A DNA stretch of 64,000 nucleotides. Origin: Flammeovirgaceae bacterium SG7u.111. Lineage in GTDB: Bacteria > Bacteroidota > Bacteroidia > Cytophagales > Flammeovirgaceae. The stretch lies in assembly GCA_034044135.1 (NCBI GenBank), contig CP139021.1, positions 18,501-82,500 on the forward strand, read 5' to 3'. Position numbers and translations under genes: made by a program. Below, in pieces: positions 1 to 8,207 of the stretch; the stretch's first letter is position 1; each line of letters starts with the position of its first letter. Below the pieces are notes generated by a model. The model made no database searches and was not told the DNA's origin. It saw only the letters and a program-made list of their open reading frames with translations.

Positions 1-338
1 TGGTGAAGTTTGAAGATGTGGAAGACTTGGAAAGTGCAGAGAAATTGAAGGGCACGAAAGTGTTTATGCCTATTGAAAGGCTTCCTAAACTAGATGGAGA
101 TAAATATTATTTTCATGAACTGCTAGGGTATGAAGTGTTGGGTGTAGATGGAAATATAATGGGAAAAGTGACGCAGATATATGAAGCTAATGCGCAATCC
201 TTATTGGCCTTTGAGCACAAGGGTAAAGAAGTGCTGGTGCCAATCAACGATGATATCCTTGTGTCAGTTGACAAAGCCAAGAAAGAGGTGAAAATTGATT
301 TTCCTGATGGGTTGATAGACATTTACCTTGAAGATTAA
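1..338 (+). CDS. rimM: Ribosome maturation factor RimM (C-terminal part, cut by window edge)
   Basis: RimM binds ribosomal protein S19 and helps mature the 16S rRNA 3' domain of the small subunit. About 112 residues are visible, and the reading frame is open to the window edge, so the N-terminal RimM domain lies outside. The visible part holds the PRC-barrel half: the segment FHELLGYEVLGVDGNIMGKV followed by a beta strand ending VLVPINDDI and the closing IDFPDGLIDIYLED, which is the typical end of the family. A GTG at position 3 is an internal valine and not the start. In most bacteria rimM follows rpsP, which would be upstream; here glmM comes next, 253 bases away. Family assignment is confident from the conserved C-terminus. 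Confidence 0.9.
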   Translation, partial: VKFEDVEDLESAEKLKGTKVFMPIERLPKLDGDKYYFHELLGYEVLGVDGNIMGKVTQIYEANAQSLLAFEHKGKEVLVPINDDILVSVDKAKKEVKIDFPDGLIDIYLED

Positions 339-442
339 GGTATAACCTGTTGATTACGAGTTTGTGGATGTTTTTTATTGTTTTATAAACAAAGTAAAGT
401 TCAAAATAAATGCGCAGTCTTAAAATATATTTGAAGAAGAAA

Positions 443-462
443 TTTGTATTTTTGACTACAAA
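443..462 (+). promoter_or_regulatory. Possible glmM promoter element with inverted repeat
   Basis: TATTTTTG at 447-454 fits the Bacteroidota -7 box TAnnTTTG. A TTTG at 430-433 is only 13 bases upstream, which is shorter than the usual spacing. The box lies inside a short inverted repeat, TTTGTA at 443-448 and TACAAA at 457-462. The rest of the 253-base gap (339-591) shows nothing else I can support. Confidence 0.3.
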
Positions 463-591
463 TAACTGTTAGCAATAGTATATAGACTTGGGCAAAACTC
501 TTTTAGAAAGCATTAACTCGCTTGTTTTTGCCTATTAATAAGATGCTTAGTCGATTTCATTATTTTTTTAATAACATAAACACCATTAGCC

Positions 592-1992
592 TTGACACTG
601 ATAAAGTCAATTTCTGGAATAAGAGGAACAATAGGAGGAAAGTTAAGTGAGGGGTTGACTCCGCTAGACGTGGTGAAATTTGCCGCTGCGTATGGTACTT
701 GGGTAAAGACGGATATAAAGAAGCCTACTGTAGTAGTAGGTAGAGATGCTCGGGTTTCGGGAGAGATGGTTGCCAATTTGGTAAACTCGACCTTGATAGG
801 CTTGGGCATTAATGTGATTGACCTAGGGCTATCGACTACACCAACTGTAGAGTTAGCTGTTGTCGATGCTGAAGCTGCCGGAGGTATCATTATTACGGCA
901 AGCCATAACCCTGGGAACTGGAACGCACTGAAGCTTTTGAACAGTGCAGGAGAGTTTGTTTCTGAGAAGGACAGCCTTCAAATTTTAGCTTATGCCGAAG
1001 CGGACGAGTATGAGTTTGTGATCGCGGAAAAGCTCGGTAAAATCAAGAAAGACGATACGTATATAGAGAAGCATATCCAAAAAATTCTGGACTTGCCATT
1101 GGTAGATAAAGAAGCAATTGCAGCAAAGAATTTTAGGGTAGTGATAGATTGTGTAAATTCGTCTGGCGGGTTGGCAGTGCCTGCTTTGCTGAAAGCATTA
1201 GGTGTAACCGAAATACATGAGTTGTACTGTGAGCCGAATGGGAAATTTCCTCACAATCCAGAACCATTGCCCGAGAACCTAACCGAGATTAGTAATAAAC
1301 TGGAAACAGGTAATTTTGATATTGGGATTGTGGTGGATCCAGATGTGGATAGACTAGCATTGATTTGTGAAGATGGAACTCCATTTGGGGAAGAATATAC
1401 CTTGGTTTCGGTAGCGGATTATGTGTTGCAAAAAACACAAGGGAACACCGTCTCTAACATGTCGTCTACTAAAGCATTGAAAGATGTGACCGAAAAGCAT
1501 GGTGGGCAGCACTTTGAATCGGCAGTAGGAGAGGTGAACGTGGTGACGACTATGAAAGAGCAAGGGGCTGTAATAGGAGGTGAAGGTAACGGAGGTGTGA
1601 TTTTTCCTGAGCTTCATTACGGAAGAGATGCGCTTGTGGGAATAGCGTTGTTCTTATCGAACCTAGCCAACTTTGAAGGAAGTGCTAAGCGTTTGAAAAT
1701 GAGCTATCCTAGTTATACTATTTCTAAGAACAAAATTGAGCTTACTCCTGAGATAGATGTGGATGATGTATTGGTGAAAGTGAGGAGGAAATACCACAAT
1801 AATCCGGTGAATGATATGGATGGGGTGAAAATTCTGTTCGAAAATGAGTGGGTACACCTTAGGAAGTCTAATACGGAGCCTATTATTCGTATTTATGCTG
1901 AATCGAGCTCTCCTGCAACGGCAGATCATTTGGCAAATAAAATAATACAAGATATAAAAGAGATTATCACATTTAAGCCTGAGGAAGAATAA
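592..1992 (+). CDS. glmM: Phosphoglucosamine mutase (phosphohexomutase family)
   Basis: This enzyme interconverts glucosamine-6-phosphate and glucosamine-1-phosphate in the cytoplasm, feeding UDP-GlcNAc for peptidoglycan and lipopolysaccharide. All four family motifs are present: the phospho-serine loop TASHNP (Ser about residue 104), the metal loop DPDVDR (about 248-253), the sugar loop GEGNGG (about 331) and the C-terminal phosphate loop RKSNTEPIIRIYAES. The length of 466 residues is normal. The start is a TTG: the N-terminus MTLIKSISGIRGTIGG matches the family and there is no ATG nearby in frame. Phosphomannomutase activity cannot be excluded, because this branch of the superfamily includes bifunctional enzymes, but GlmM is essential and is the commoner assignment in this phylum. 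Confidence 0.85.
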   Translation: MTLIKSISGIRGTIGGKLSEGLTPLDVVKFAAAYGTWVKTDIKKPTVVVGRDARVSGEMVANLVNSTLIGLGINVIDLGLSTTPTVELAVVDAEAAGGIIITASHNPGNWNALKLLNSAGEFVSEKDSLQILAYAEADEYEFVIAEKLGKIKKDDTYIEKHIQKILDLPLVDKEAIAAKNFRVVIDCVNSSGGLAVPALLKALGVTEIHELYCEPNGKFPHNPEPLPENLTEISNKLETGNFDIGIVVDPDVDRLALICEDGTPFGEEYTLVSVADYVLQKTQGNTVSNMSSTKALKDVTEKHGGQHFESAVGEVNVVTTMKEQGAVIGGEGNGGVIFPELHYGRDALVGIALFLSNLANFEGSAKRLKMSYPSYTISKNKIELTPEIDVDDVLVKVRRKYHNNPVNDMDGVKILFENEWVHLRKSNTEPIIRIYAESSSPATADHLANKIIQDIKEIITFKPEEE

Positions 1993-2019
1993 GCCTTCGG
2001 AGAGAAAATGTGAATAGGG

Positions 2020-2050
2020 TTTCTTTAAAATGAACTTGTACTTAGCTTTG
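2020..2050 (+). promoter_or_regulatory. Candidate promoter of the cysteine desulfurase gene
   Basis: TAGCTTTG at 2043-2050 is a full match to the TAnnTTTG -7 box, with TTTC at 2020-2023 in the -33 position 19 bases upstream. The -7 box overlaps the left arm of the terminator hairpin at 2044-2066. Confidence 0.45.
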
Positions 2051-2072
2051 CATTTATTGCAAAGCTTTTTTT
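2044..2072 (+). terminator. Rho-independent terminator after glmM
   Basis: A perfect 9-base inverted repeat, AGCTTTGCA (2044-2052) and TGCAAAGCT (2058-2066), has a 5-base loop and is followed by a run of seven T. It lies 51 bases after the glmM stop and 37 bases before the next gene. Confidence 0.8.
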
Positions 2073-2102
2073 GTATAAAAGGGCTTGAAAAACAGATGAA
2101 TG

Positions 2103-3242
2103 ATGAAAGTATATTTAGATAATGCGGCAACTACGCCTTTGGCTCCAGAAGTATTGGATGCGATGCTTCCATATATGAAAGATGGTTTTGGAAACCCTTC
2201 TTCCACGCATTCGCACGGAAGGGAGATAAGGGCTGTTATAGAAAAAGCAAGAAAGCAGGTTGCAGAGCTTTTAGGAGCTAGCCCCTCGGAGGTTTTCTTT
2301 ACTTCGGGCGGGACAGAGTCTGATAATATATTCATACGAGGAGTTGTACGTGCTAAGCAGGTGCAACACATCATTACATCACGAATAGAGCATCATGCTG
2401 TTTTACATACAGTAGAAGACTTGGCTAAATCTAAAGCTGTTCAGTTGCATTATGTCGATCTTGATGAAAGGGGAATGGTTGATTATAAAAGCTTGTCGGT
2501 TCTTTTAGAGCAATTTCCTAACTCGTTAGTGTCCCTTATGTATGGGAATAATGAAATAGGAAATATAACTGACATTACGGAGATAGGTCGCTTATGTAAG
2601 GAGTTTGGGACAATTTTTCACTCTGATACAGTCCAAACTGTTGGGCATTTTCCAATTAACCTAAAAGAAGAGTCTGTAGATGCTATAGTAGGCTCAGCAC
2701 ATAAGTTCCATGGTCCCAAAGGTGTTGGTTTTTTGTATTTGAGAGGAGGTTCGGAAATTCCTCCAATGTTTACAGGAGGGGGTCAAGAGCGAGAAATGAG
2801 GTCTGGTACTGAAAATATTTATGGTATAATAGGTTTAGCCAAAGCGTTGGAAATCTCCTTGAGTGATTTGGAAGAGCACAAAATCCATATTGAAGGATTG
2901 AAGAAGAGGATGATAGATAAATTGAAAGCGGGCATTCCAGGGGTGGAATTTAATGGGTGTAGCGGGGAAATGGATCAGAGTTTATATACTATTTTGAATA
3001 TTGGTATACCCAGTTCAGTAACTAATTCAATGTTGCTGTTTAGCTTAGATCTTGCGGGGATATCTGTTTCAGGAGGAAGTGCATGTGGAAGTGGGGCAAA
3101 CCAAGGGTCTCATGTTATAAAAGAAATCAGCTTGAAAAGTATAGATATGGAGATTGTTAGGTTCTCATTTAGTCGATATACGACAGAAGAAGAAGTAGAT
3201 TATGCGGTGGAAAAGTTGATGAGTTTGTTGGCTATAGGTTAG
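2103..3242 (+). CDS. Cysteine desulfurase (NifS/IscS family)
   Basis: This pyridoxal-phosphate enzyme removes sulfur from cysteine to give alanine and an enzyme persulfide, supplying sulfur for Fe-S clusters or tRNA thiolation. The N-terminus YLDNAATTPLAPEV is diagnostic. The cofactor lysine sits in SAHKFHGPKG (about Lys201), and the catalytic cysteine in SGGSACGSG (about Cys328) lies on the mobile loop. The length of 379 residues is normal for an aminotransferase class V desulfurase. Two ATG codons are adjacent (2100 and 2103); I chose the second because family members begin MKVYLDNAATT. No scaffold gene (iscU/sufU) or tRNA-thiolase gene lies beside it, so its partner and the choice between nifS and iscS cannot be settled. 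Confidence 0.9.
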   Translation: MKVYLDNAATTPLAPEVLDAMLPYMKDGFGNPSSTHSHGREIRAVIEKARKQVAELLGASPSEVFFTSGGTESDNIFIRGVVRAKQVQHIITSRIEHHAVLHTVEDLAKSKAVQLHYVDLDERGMVDYKSLSVLLEQFPNSLVSLMYGNNEIGNITDITEIGRLCKEFGTIFHSDTVQTVGHFPINLKEESVDAIVGSAHKFHGPKGVGFLYLRGGSEIPPMFTGGGQEREMRSGTENIYGIIGLAKALEISLSDLEEHKIHIEGLKKRMIDKLKAGIPGVEFNGCSGEMDQSLYTILNIGIPSSVTNSMLLFSLDLAGISVSGGSACGSGANQGSHVIKEISLKSIDMEIVRFSFSRYTTEEEVDYAVEKLMSLLAIG

Positions 3243-3278
3243 TTAGTTAAAATAATATTGAAAATATTTGCGGCATAG

Positions 3279-3309
3279 TTTGTTTGGTAACAATTATTCT
3301 CTACTTTTG
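3279..3309 (+). promoter_or_regulatory. Strong Bacteroidota-type promoter of the rplP operon
   Basis: TTTG at 3279-3282 lies 19 bases before TACTTTTG at 3302-3309, an essentially perfect match to the phylum's housekeeping consensus. A second TTTG occurs at 3283-3286. Transcription would begin near 3315, giving a leader of about 130 bases before rplP. Confidence 0.8.
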
Positions 3310-3331
3310 CAGTCCAATTAAGAGAAACTAT

Positions 3332-3443
3332 GGTCGTTTGACACGATCAAAAGTCTCAATCTAAAATCGAATTATATTTAAGGCAAGCTTTTTATATAGG
3401 TTTCACCACTTTTGGTGTATAACCAAGGTTAAACCATACTCTT
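3332..3443 (+). promoter_or_regulatory. Structured 5' leader of the rplP operon
   Basis: The leader can form two mutually exclusive hairpins: GGTCGT (3332-3337) with ACGATC (3343-3348), or TTTGA (3337-3341) with TCAAA (3347-3351). Further down is a CACCA/TGGTG hairpin within 3400-3420, flanked by GGTT and AACC repeats. Ribosomal protein operons are commonly feedback regulated through such leaders; which protein would bind here is unknown. Confidence 0.35.
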
Positions 3444-3863
3444 ATGTTACAACCTAAAAGGACAAAATTCAGAAAAACACAAAAGGGAAGAGTGCGAGGT
3501 GTTGCTCAACGTGGACACGAGATTTCGTTCGGTTCATTTGGGCTTAAGTCGCTTGAGCCAGGATGGATCACTTCTCGTCAGATTGAAGCAGCAAGGATTG
3601 CGCTTAACAGGTCTATGAAACGTGAAGGTCGTGTATGGATCAGGATTTTCCCAGACAAGCCGATAACTAAGAAGCCTGCGGAAGTTCGTATGGGTAAAGG
3701 TAAGGGGTCGCCAGAGTACTGGGTGGCAACTGTAAGGCCTGGTACTTTGCTTTTCGAGTCAGACGGGGTGTCTTTTGATACTGCTAAGGAGTCGATGAGG
3801 CTTGCTTCTCAAAAGCTTCCTATTAAAACTAAGTTTGTAGTTAGGAGAGATTATACATATTAA
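3444..3863 (+). CDS. rplP: 50S ribosomal protein L16
   Basis: L16 is a large-subunit protein near the peptidyl-transferase centre and the A-site tRNA. The sequence [16 protein letters not shown] and the central segment [19 protein letters not shown] with PEYWVA are typical, and 139 residues is the normal length. It is the first gene of the operon here, directly behind a strong promoter, whereas in most bacteria rpsC lies immediately upstream. The next gene, rpmC, follows after two bases, which indicates co-transcription and probably translational coupling. Confidence 0.98.
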   Translation: MLQPKRTKFRKTQKGRVRGVAQRGHEISFGSFGLKSLEPGWITSRQIEAARIALNRSMKREGRVWIRIFPDKPITKKPAEVRMGKGKGSPEYWVATVRPGTLLFESDGVSFDTAKESMRLASQKLPIKTKFVVRRDYTY

Positions 3864-3865
3864 TT

Positions 3866-4186
3866 ATGAAAAACTCTGAGATTAAGGCTCTTACTGTTGA
3901 AGAGTTAAAAGATAAACTTGCAGCTTCTGAGAAGAGTTTGCAAAATTTGAGGTTCGCTAATTCAGTTTCCCCATTGGAAAACCCAATGCAGATCAAGGAT
4001 TTGAGGAAGTTGATTACCAGGTTGAATACTGAGTTGCATAGCAAAAACATTTCAATGGTTAAGGAGAAGATAGAGTCTGGTGAGTTGACCAATTTCAATG
4101 CGAGGAAATTCGTGACTGAAAATCAATTTGGTTCACCAATCAATCTTGCCAAAGTTAAAAAAATCATTAACCAGTCAGCTAAGTAG
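3866..4186 (+). CDS. rpmC: 50S ribosomal protein L29 with a C-terminal extension
   Basis: L29 lies at the polypeptide exit tunnel and forms part of the docking site for signal recognition particle and trigger factor. The first 60 or so residues are a normal L29: EIKALTVEELKDKLAASEKS, then LRFANSVSPLENP and the helix that follows. Most L29 proteins stop at about 60-70 residues; this one has 106. The extra 40 or so residues include GELTNFNARKFVTENQFGSP and end INQSAK. The extension is clean open frame with codon use like its neighbours, so it appears to be translated. Its role is unknown. Confidence 0.93.
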   Translation: MKNSEIKALTVEELKDKLAASEKSLQNLRFANSVSPLENPMQIKDLRKLITRLNTELHSKNISMVKEKIESGELTNFNARKFVTENQFGSPINLAKVKKIINQSAK

Positions 4187-4210
4187 TTGTTGCTAAACTC
4201 TTGAGAAATC

Positions 4211-4465
4211 ATGGAAAGAAACTCTAGGAAAGAAAGAATAGGTATTGTCACCAGCAACAAAATGCAATCATCTATTGTCGTTTTGGTTGAGCGTAAAGTG
4301 AAACATCCTATGTATGGTAAATTCATGAAGCAATCGAATAAATTCATGGCTCATGATGCTGAAGACACTTGCAACATAGGTGACAAGGTAAGAATAATGG
4401 AGACTAGACCGCTCAGTAAGAGGAAAAGGTGGAGATTGGTAGAGGTATTAGAGCGTGCTAAATAA
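4211..4465 (+). CDS. rpsQ: 30S ribosomal protein S17
   Basis: S17 is a primary 16S rRNA-binding protein with an OB fold. The sequence contains the usual [19 protein letters not shown] start and the conserved [15 protein letters not shown] block, followed by [19 protein letters not shown]. Its 84 residues match the bacterial family. It lies in the usual order between L29 and L14. Confidence 0.97.
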   Translation: MERNSRKERIGIVTSNKMQSSIVVLVERKVKHPMYGKFMKQSNKFMAHDAEDTCNIGDKVRIMETRPLSKRKRWRLVEVLERAK

Positions 4466-4495
4466 AGTATTGTTTGACACAACATCCTTACGAAA

Positions 4496-4864
4496 ATGAT
4501 TCAACAGGAGACAAGATTGAATGTAGCTGATAATAGTGGTGCCAAAGAGGTGCTATGTATCAGAGTATTGGGAGGTACGGGTAAGAGATATGCTTCCATT
4601 GGAGACAAAATAGTAGTGACTGTAAAGTCAGCCACTTCTTCAAGTGATATGAAGAAAGGTACTATCTCTAAGGCTGTCGTAGTTCGTACAAAGAAAGAAA
4701 TAAGACGCAGAGATGGATCTTATATCAGGTTTGAAGACAACGCTGCTGTTCTCCTGAACAATAATGATGAGCCAAGGGGTACTCGTATCTTTGGCCCAGT
4801 AGCAAGGGAGTTGAGGGAAAAGCAGTTTATGAAAATTGTTTCATTGGCACCCGAAGTTCTATAA
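4496..4864 (+). CDS. rplN: 50S ribosomal protein L14
   Basis: L14 binds 23S rRNA at the subunit interface and contributes to the bridge with helix 44 of the small subunit. [19 protein letters not shown], then [20 protein letters not shown] and the C-terminal [23 protein letters not shown] match the family exactly, and 122 residues is the standard length. rplX follows after two bases. Confidence 0.98.
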   Translation: MIQQETRLNVADNSGAKEVLCIRVLGGTGKRYASIGDKIVVTVKSATSSSDMKKGTISKAVVVRTKKEIRRRDGSYIRFEDNAAVLLNNNDEPRGTRIFGPVARELREKQFMKIVSLAPEVL

Positions 4865-4866
4865 TT

Positions 4867-5202
4867 ATGAAAAAAGTGCAAAACAAAAAGTTCCATATCA
4901 AGAAAGGGGACAAGGTGATGGTGATTGCTGGAAACCATAAAGGCAGTGAAGGATCGGTGTTGGAAATGGACACAAGAAAAGATAGGGCGATTGTAGAGGG
5001 GGTAAATCTTGTGACTAAGCACGTAAAACCTTCAGCTGATAACCCTGAAGGGGGAGTAGAGAGAACGGAAGCAGGTATTCATATAAGTAACCTTATGCTT
5101 ATTGATCCTAAAACTGGAGAAAAAACAAAAGTAGGAAGGAAGCTTGATGACAGCAATAAGCTTAAAAGGTATTCAAAGAAATCAGGTCAATTCATTGATT
5201 AA
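4867..5202 (+). CDS. rplX: 50S ribosomal protein L24
   Basis: L24 starts large-subunit assembly and lies by the exit tunnel. A KOW motif is visible at [20 protein letters not shown] (about residues 11-30), followed by the [14 protein letters not shown] segment. At 111 residues it is of ordinary length. The gene is packed two bases from both L14 and L5. Confidence 0.97.
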   Translation: MKKVQNKKFHIKKGDKVMVIAGNHKGSEGSVLEMDTRKDRAIVEGVNLVTKHVKPSADNPEGGVERTEAGIHISNLMLIDPKTGEKTKVGRKLDDSNKLKRYSKKSGQFID

Positions 5203-5204
5203 AG

Positions 5205-5756
5205 ATGGCTACAGCAAATTTAAAAACTAAGTATCAAGAGGAAATTGTTCCTGCTCTCAGAGAGAAGTTTAGCTACAAGTCTATCATGCAGGTGCCTAAG
5301 TTGACAAAAATATCTATCAACAAAGGTATTGGTGATGCAGTAGCAGATAAGAAACTTGTAGATATAGGTATAGAGGAGTTGACGACTATTTCAGGTCAGA
5401 AAGCTGTCCCTACTTATGCCAAGAAGTCTGTATCGAATTTTAAGTTGAGAGAAGAGATGCCAATTGGGGCTAGAGTGACATTGCGTGGAGATATTATGTA
5501 TGAATTTTTGGACAGGCTTGTAACAGTAGCTTTGCCAAGGGTGAGAGATTTCCATGGTATTAACGATAAAAGCTTTGATGGAAGAGGTAATTATACATTA
5601 GGTGTGAAGGAGCAAATTATCTTTCCTGAAATATCTATTGATAAGGTGAAGAAGATATCTGGTATGGATATAACTTTTGTAACCACAGCTCCTACAGACG
5701 AAGAAAGCTTTGAGTTACTGAAAGCATTAGGTATGCCGTTTAAAAATAAAAAATAA
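5205..5756 (+). CDS. rplE: 50S ribosomal protein L5
   Basis: L5 binds 5S rRNA in the central protuberance and contacts P-site tRNA. The [20 protein letters not shown] motif, the segment [20 protein letters not shown] and the [19 protein letters not shown] block are all family signatures. It has 183 residues. It lies in the canonical spc order between L24 and S14. Confidence 0.98.
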   Translation: MATANLKTKYQEEIVPALREKFSYKSIMQVPKLTKISINKGIGDAVADKKLVDIGIEELTTISGQKAVPTYAKKSVSNFKLREEMPIGARVTLRGDIMYEFLDRLVTVALPRVRDFHGINDKSFDGRGNYTLGVKEQIIFPEISIDKVKKISGMDITFVTTAPTDEESFELLKALGMPFKNKK

Positions 5757-5760
5757 TAAC

Positions 5761-6030
5761 ATGGCTAAAGAATCGGTAAAAGCAAGAGAAGTTAAGAGGC
5801 AGAAACTAGTGGCAAAATATGCCGCAAAGCGTGCTGAATTGAAAGCTAATGGCGATTATGAGGCATTAGATAAACTTCCTAGGAATTCCTCAAAAGTAAG
5901 GTTACACAATAGGTGTAAATTGACTGGAAGACCTAAAGGTTATATGAGAAAATTTGGCATCTCCAGGGTTACTTTCAGGGAATTAGCTTCTCAGGGAAAG
6001 ATACCAGGAGTAACTAAAGCAAGTTGGTAA
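5761..6030 (+). CDS. rpsN: 30S ribosomal protein S14 (zinc-less type)
   Basis: S14 binds the 3' major domain of 16S rRNA in the small-subunit head. This is the long 89-residue form: it has one cysteine (in [18 protein letters not shown]) and lacks the CxxC pairs of the short zinc-binding form. The C-terminal [22 protein letters not shown] is diagnostic. A 59-base gap to rpsH, the longest inside this block, carries a small hairpin. Confidence 0.97.
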   Translation: MAKESVKAREVKRQKLVAKYAAKRAELKANGDYEALDKLPRNSSKVRLHNRCKLTGRPKGYMRKFGISRVTFRELASQGKIPGVTKASW

Positions 6031-6048
6031 AATAATTGATTAAAAAGC

Positions 6049-6068
6049 CCTTCATTCCATGATGGAGG
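6049..6068 (+). promoter_or_regulatory. Small hairpin between rpsN and rpsH
   Basis: CCTTCAT (6049-6055) can pair with ATGGAGG (6062-6068), with one G-U pair and a six-base loop. It ends 22 bases before the rpsH start. In E. coli S8 represses the spc operon by binding an mRNA hairpin, but that hairpin is at the start of rplE; a similar role here is only a possibility. Confidence 0.25.
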
Positions 6069-6089
6069 TGTTCTTAAATTTTAAAAAGC

Positions 6090-6488
6090 ATGACAGATCC
6101 GATTGCTGATTACTTGACTCGATTGAGAAATGCCATAAAGGCTAATCATAGGATTGTAGAAGTACCTGCTTCCAACATCAAGAAGGAAATAACTAAGGTG
6201 CTTCACGAAAAGGGTTATATCCAAGGGTACAAATTTGTTGAGGGTACCAACCCACAGGGGTTGATCAAAATAGCATTGAAATACCATCCTTCTACGAAAT
6301 CTTCCGCCATAATGAATATGGAGAGGATTAGTAAGCCAGGCTTGAGGCAATATGCCAAAGCAGACGGGCTTCCAAGGGTATTAAATGGTTTAGGGATTGC
6401 TATTCTATCGACTTCTAGAGGAGTTCTTACAGATAAGGAAGCTAGGCAGCTTAATGTCGGTGGAGAGGTTCTGTGTTACGTTTACTAG
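6090..6488 (+). CDS. rpsH: 30S ribosomal protein S8
   Basis: S8 binds helix 21 of 16S rRNA and organizes the central domain; in E. coli it also represses the spc operon. [15 protein letters not shown] at the N-terminus and the C-terminal [20 protein letters not shown] followed by VLCYVY are typical, and 132 residues is normal. It lies in the expected position between S14 and L6. Confidence 0.98.
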   Translation: MTDPIADYLTRLRNAIKANHRIVEVPASNIKKEITKVLHEKGYIQGYKFVEGTNPQGLIKIALKYHPSTKSSAIMNMERISKPGLRQYAKADGLPRVLNGLGIAILSTSRGVLTDKEARQLNVGGEVLCYVY

Positions 6489-6523
6489 ATAAGTACCTTA
6501 TAATTGAATAAAAGATTATAATC

Positions 6524-7078
6524 ATGTCAAGAATAGGCAAGAAACCCGTATCGATACCCCAAGGCGTTACCATAGATGTATCAGATGATAATCTAGTAAC
6601 GGTGAAAGGGCCTAAAGGTGAATTGACGCAAAAAGTTGATTCTGATTTGAAGTTAGAAGTGAAAGACGGGGATTTAAGTATCGAACGTCCTTCAGAGCAA
6701 AAGAGGCACAAAGCAATGCATGGTCTTTACCGCTCTTTAGTAGCTAACATGGTAGAAGGCGTAACCAACGGTTACAAGAAGGAGATGGAATTAGTGGGTG
6801 TTGGTTATAGAGCTGAAGCTAAAGGAAACTTGTTGGAGCTTAACCTAGGTTACTCTCACAATATTTACTTCATGGTGCCAGAAGAGCTTTCTGTAGCTGC
6901 TCATACTGCAAGGGGACAGAATCCAACTGTAACTCTCGAAGGTATCGATAAGCAATTGATCGGGCACGTAGCTGCTGAGATCAGGAAACTGAGAAAGGTA
7001 GAGCCATACAAAGGCAAAGGTGTAAGGTTTGTTGGTGAGGAGATTAGACGCAAAGCAGGTAAAAGCGCTTCAAAATAA
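6524..7078 (+). CDS. rplF: 50S ribosomal protein L6
   Basis: L6 lies near the factor-binding site of the large subunit. [17 protein letters not shown], then VKGPKGEL and the second-domain signature [20 protein letters not shown] are clear. Its 184 residues hold the usual two repeated domains. The gap to rplR is 11 bases. Confidence 0.98.
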   Translation: MSRIGKKPVSIPQGVTIDVSDDNLVTVKGPKGELTQKVDSDLKLEVKDGDLSIERPSEQKRHKAMHGLYRSLVANMVEGVTNGYKKEMELVGVGYRAEAKGNLLELNLGYSHNIYFMVPEELSVAAHTARGQNPTVTLEGIDKQLIGHVAAEIRKLRKVEPYKGKGVRFVGEEIRRKAGKSASK

Positions 7079-7089
7079 AATTTGATAAA

Positions 7090-7437
7090 ATGAGTAAGGT
7101 AAAAGATTCTCGCAGATCAAAAATAAAGAAAAGGATCAGGGCTAAGATCTCTGGTACTCCTGAAAGACCTCGCTTGTCTGTGTTTAGGAGCAACAAATGC
7201 ATTAGTGTCCAGTTGGTAGATGATACCAAGTCTACGACGCTTGCCCAAGCATCTTCTAGAGAGGTAGGTTCTAATACGGTAAATATAGAGTTGGCCTCAA
7301 AAGTTGGTAAACTGATAGCTGAAAAAGCTTTGGACAATGGGATCAAAGATGTGGTATTTGATAGAAATGGCTATTTGTACCATGGGAAAGTTAAAGCATT
7401 GGCAGAAGCTGCTCGTGAAGCTGGGTTGAAATTCTAA
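7090..7437 (+). CDS. rplR: 50S ribosomal protein L18
   Basis: L18 binds 5S rRNA together with L5. The arginine-rich start ([20 protein letters not shown]), the [18 protein letters not shown] strand and the closing [20 protein letters not shown] match the family. At 115 residues it is standard. rpsE begins 14 bases later. Confidence 0.98.
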   Translation: MSKVKDSRRSKIKKRIRAKISGTPERPRLSVFRSNKCISVQLVDDTKSTTLAQASSREVGSNTVNIELASKVGKLIAEKALDNGIKDVVFDRNGYLYHGKVKALAEAAREAGLKF

Positions 7438-7451
7438 TAATTCATATTCTT

Positions 7452-7967
7452 ATGAAAAATAATAAAAGAAAATTAAAGGCGAGCGATATAGACCTAAAAG
7501 AAAAGGTTGTTGCTATCAAGAGGGTTGCCAAAGTAGTAAAAGGCGGTCGTAGATTCAGTTTTTCGGCAATTGTTGTAGTAGGAAATGGAGAAGGTGTTGT
7601 AGGGTATGGCTTAGGAAAAGCAAATGAAGTAACAGACGCAATTACTAAGGGTATCGATGATGCTAAAAAGAATCTGATAAAAGTACCGGTCTTGAACGGA
7701 ACTATTCCTCACGAGATGTTAGGTAAATATAGTGGAGGACTTGTTCTTATCAAACCAGCATCTCCAGGTACTGGAGTAATAGCAGGTGGTGCTATGCGTG
7801 CAGTTCTTGAATCTGCTGGGGTAAAAGATGTTTTGGCAAAGTCTAAAGGTTCATCTAACCCACATAATGTTGTTAAAGCTACTTTTGATGCATTGCTTAA
7901 GTTGAGAGATCCTAAGATGGTTGCAGAGCAAAGAGCTGTTGAATTAAGCAAAGTTTTTAACGGATAA
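7452..7967 (+). CDS. rpsE: 30S ribosomal protein S5
   Basis: S5 lines the mRNA entry channel and affects decoding accuracy. The N-terminal RNA-binding domain carries [20 protein letters not shown] and [15 protein letters not shown], and the C-terminal domain carries [19 protein letters not shown] followed by the conserved [15 protein letters not shown]. Its 171 residues are normal. rpmD starts 15 bases downstream. Confidence 0.98.
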   Translation: MKNNKRKLKASDIDLKEKVVAIKRVAKVVKGGRRFSFSAIVVVGNGEGVVGYGLGKANEVTDAITKGIDDAKKNLIKVPVLNGTIPHEMLGKYSGGLVLIKPASPGTGVIAGGAMRAVLESAGVKDVLAKSKGSSNPHNVVKATFDALLKLRDPKMVAEQRAVELSKVFNG

Positions 7968-7982
7968 TAATTCCTTAAGAAA

Positions 7983-8162
7983 ATGGCAAAAATTAGGGTT
8001 ACACAAGTAAAAAGTGCGATTAAGAGACCTGCAAAACAAAAAGCTACTATCATAGCTTTGGGTTTAGGTAGAATCAGCAAATCTAATGAGCTTGAAGCTT
8101 CTCCGTCTGTTTTAGGCATGGTTGAGAAAGTAAAACACCTGATAAAGGTAGAAGAGCTATAA
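7983..8162 (+). CDS. rpmD: 50S ribosomal protein L30
   Basis: This 59-residue protein was read directly from the sequence. It begins MAKIRVTQVKSAIKRPAKQK, continues with LGLGRISKSNELEASPSVLG and ends MVEKVKHLIKVEEL, the standard L30 layout with the conserved LGL.R and the GMV.KV.HLI.V.E C-terminus. It occupies the canonical slot between S5 and L15, 15 bases after rpsE and 45 bases before rplO. Confidence 0.96.
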   Translation: MAKIRVTQVKSAIKRPAKQKATIIALGLGRISKSNELEASPSVLGMVEKVKHLIKVEEL

Positions 8163-8180
8163 AATCTTATTGACTTTTTG

Positions 8181-8188
8181 TAATTTTG
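8181..8188 (+). promoter_or_regulatory. Possible internal promoter -7 box before rplO
   Basis: TAATTTTG fits TAnnTTTG and lies 20 bases before the rplO start, but no convincing TTTG is found at the -33 position. It may give secondary transcription of rplO-secY-map-infA. Confidence 0.25.
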
Positions 8189-8207
8189 CATTTAATATAT
8201 AAAGCAA

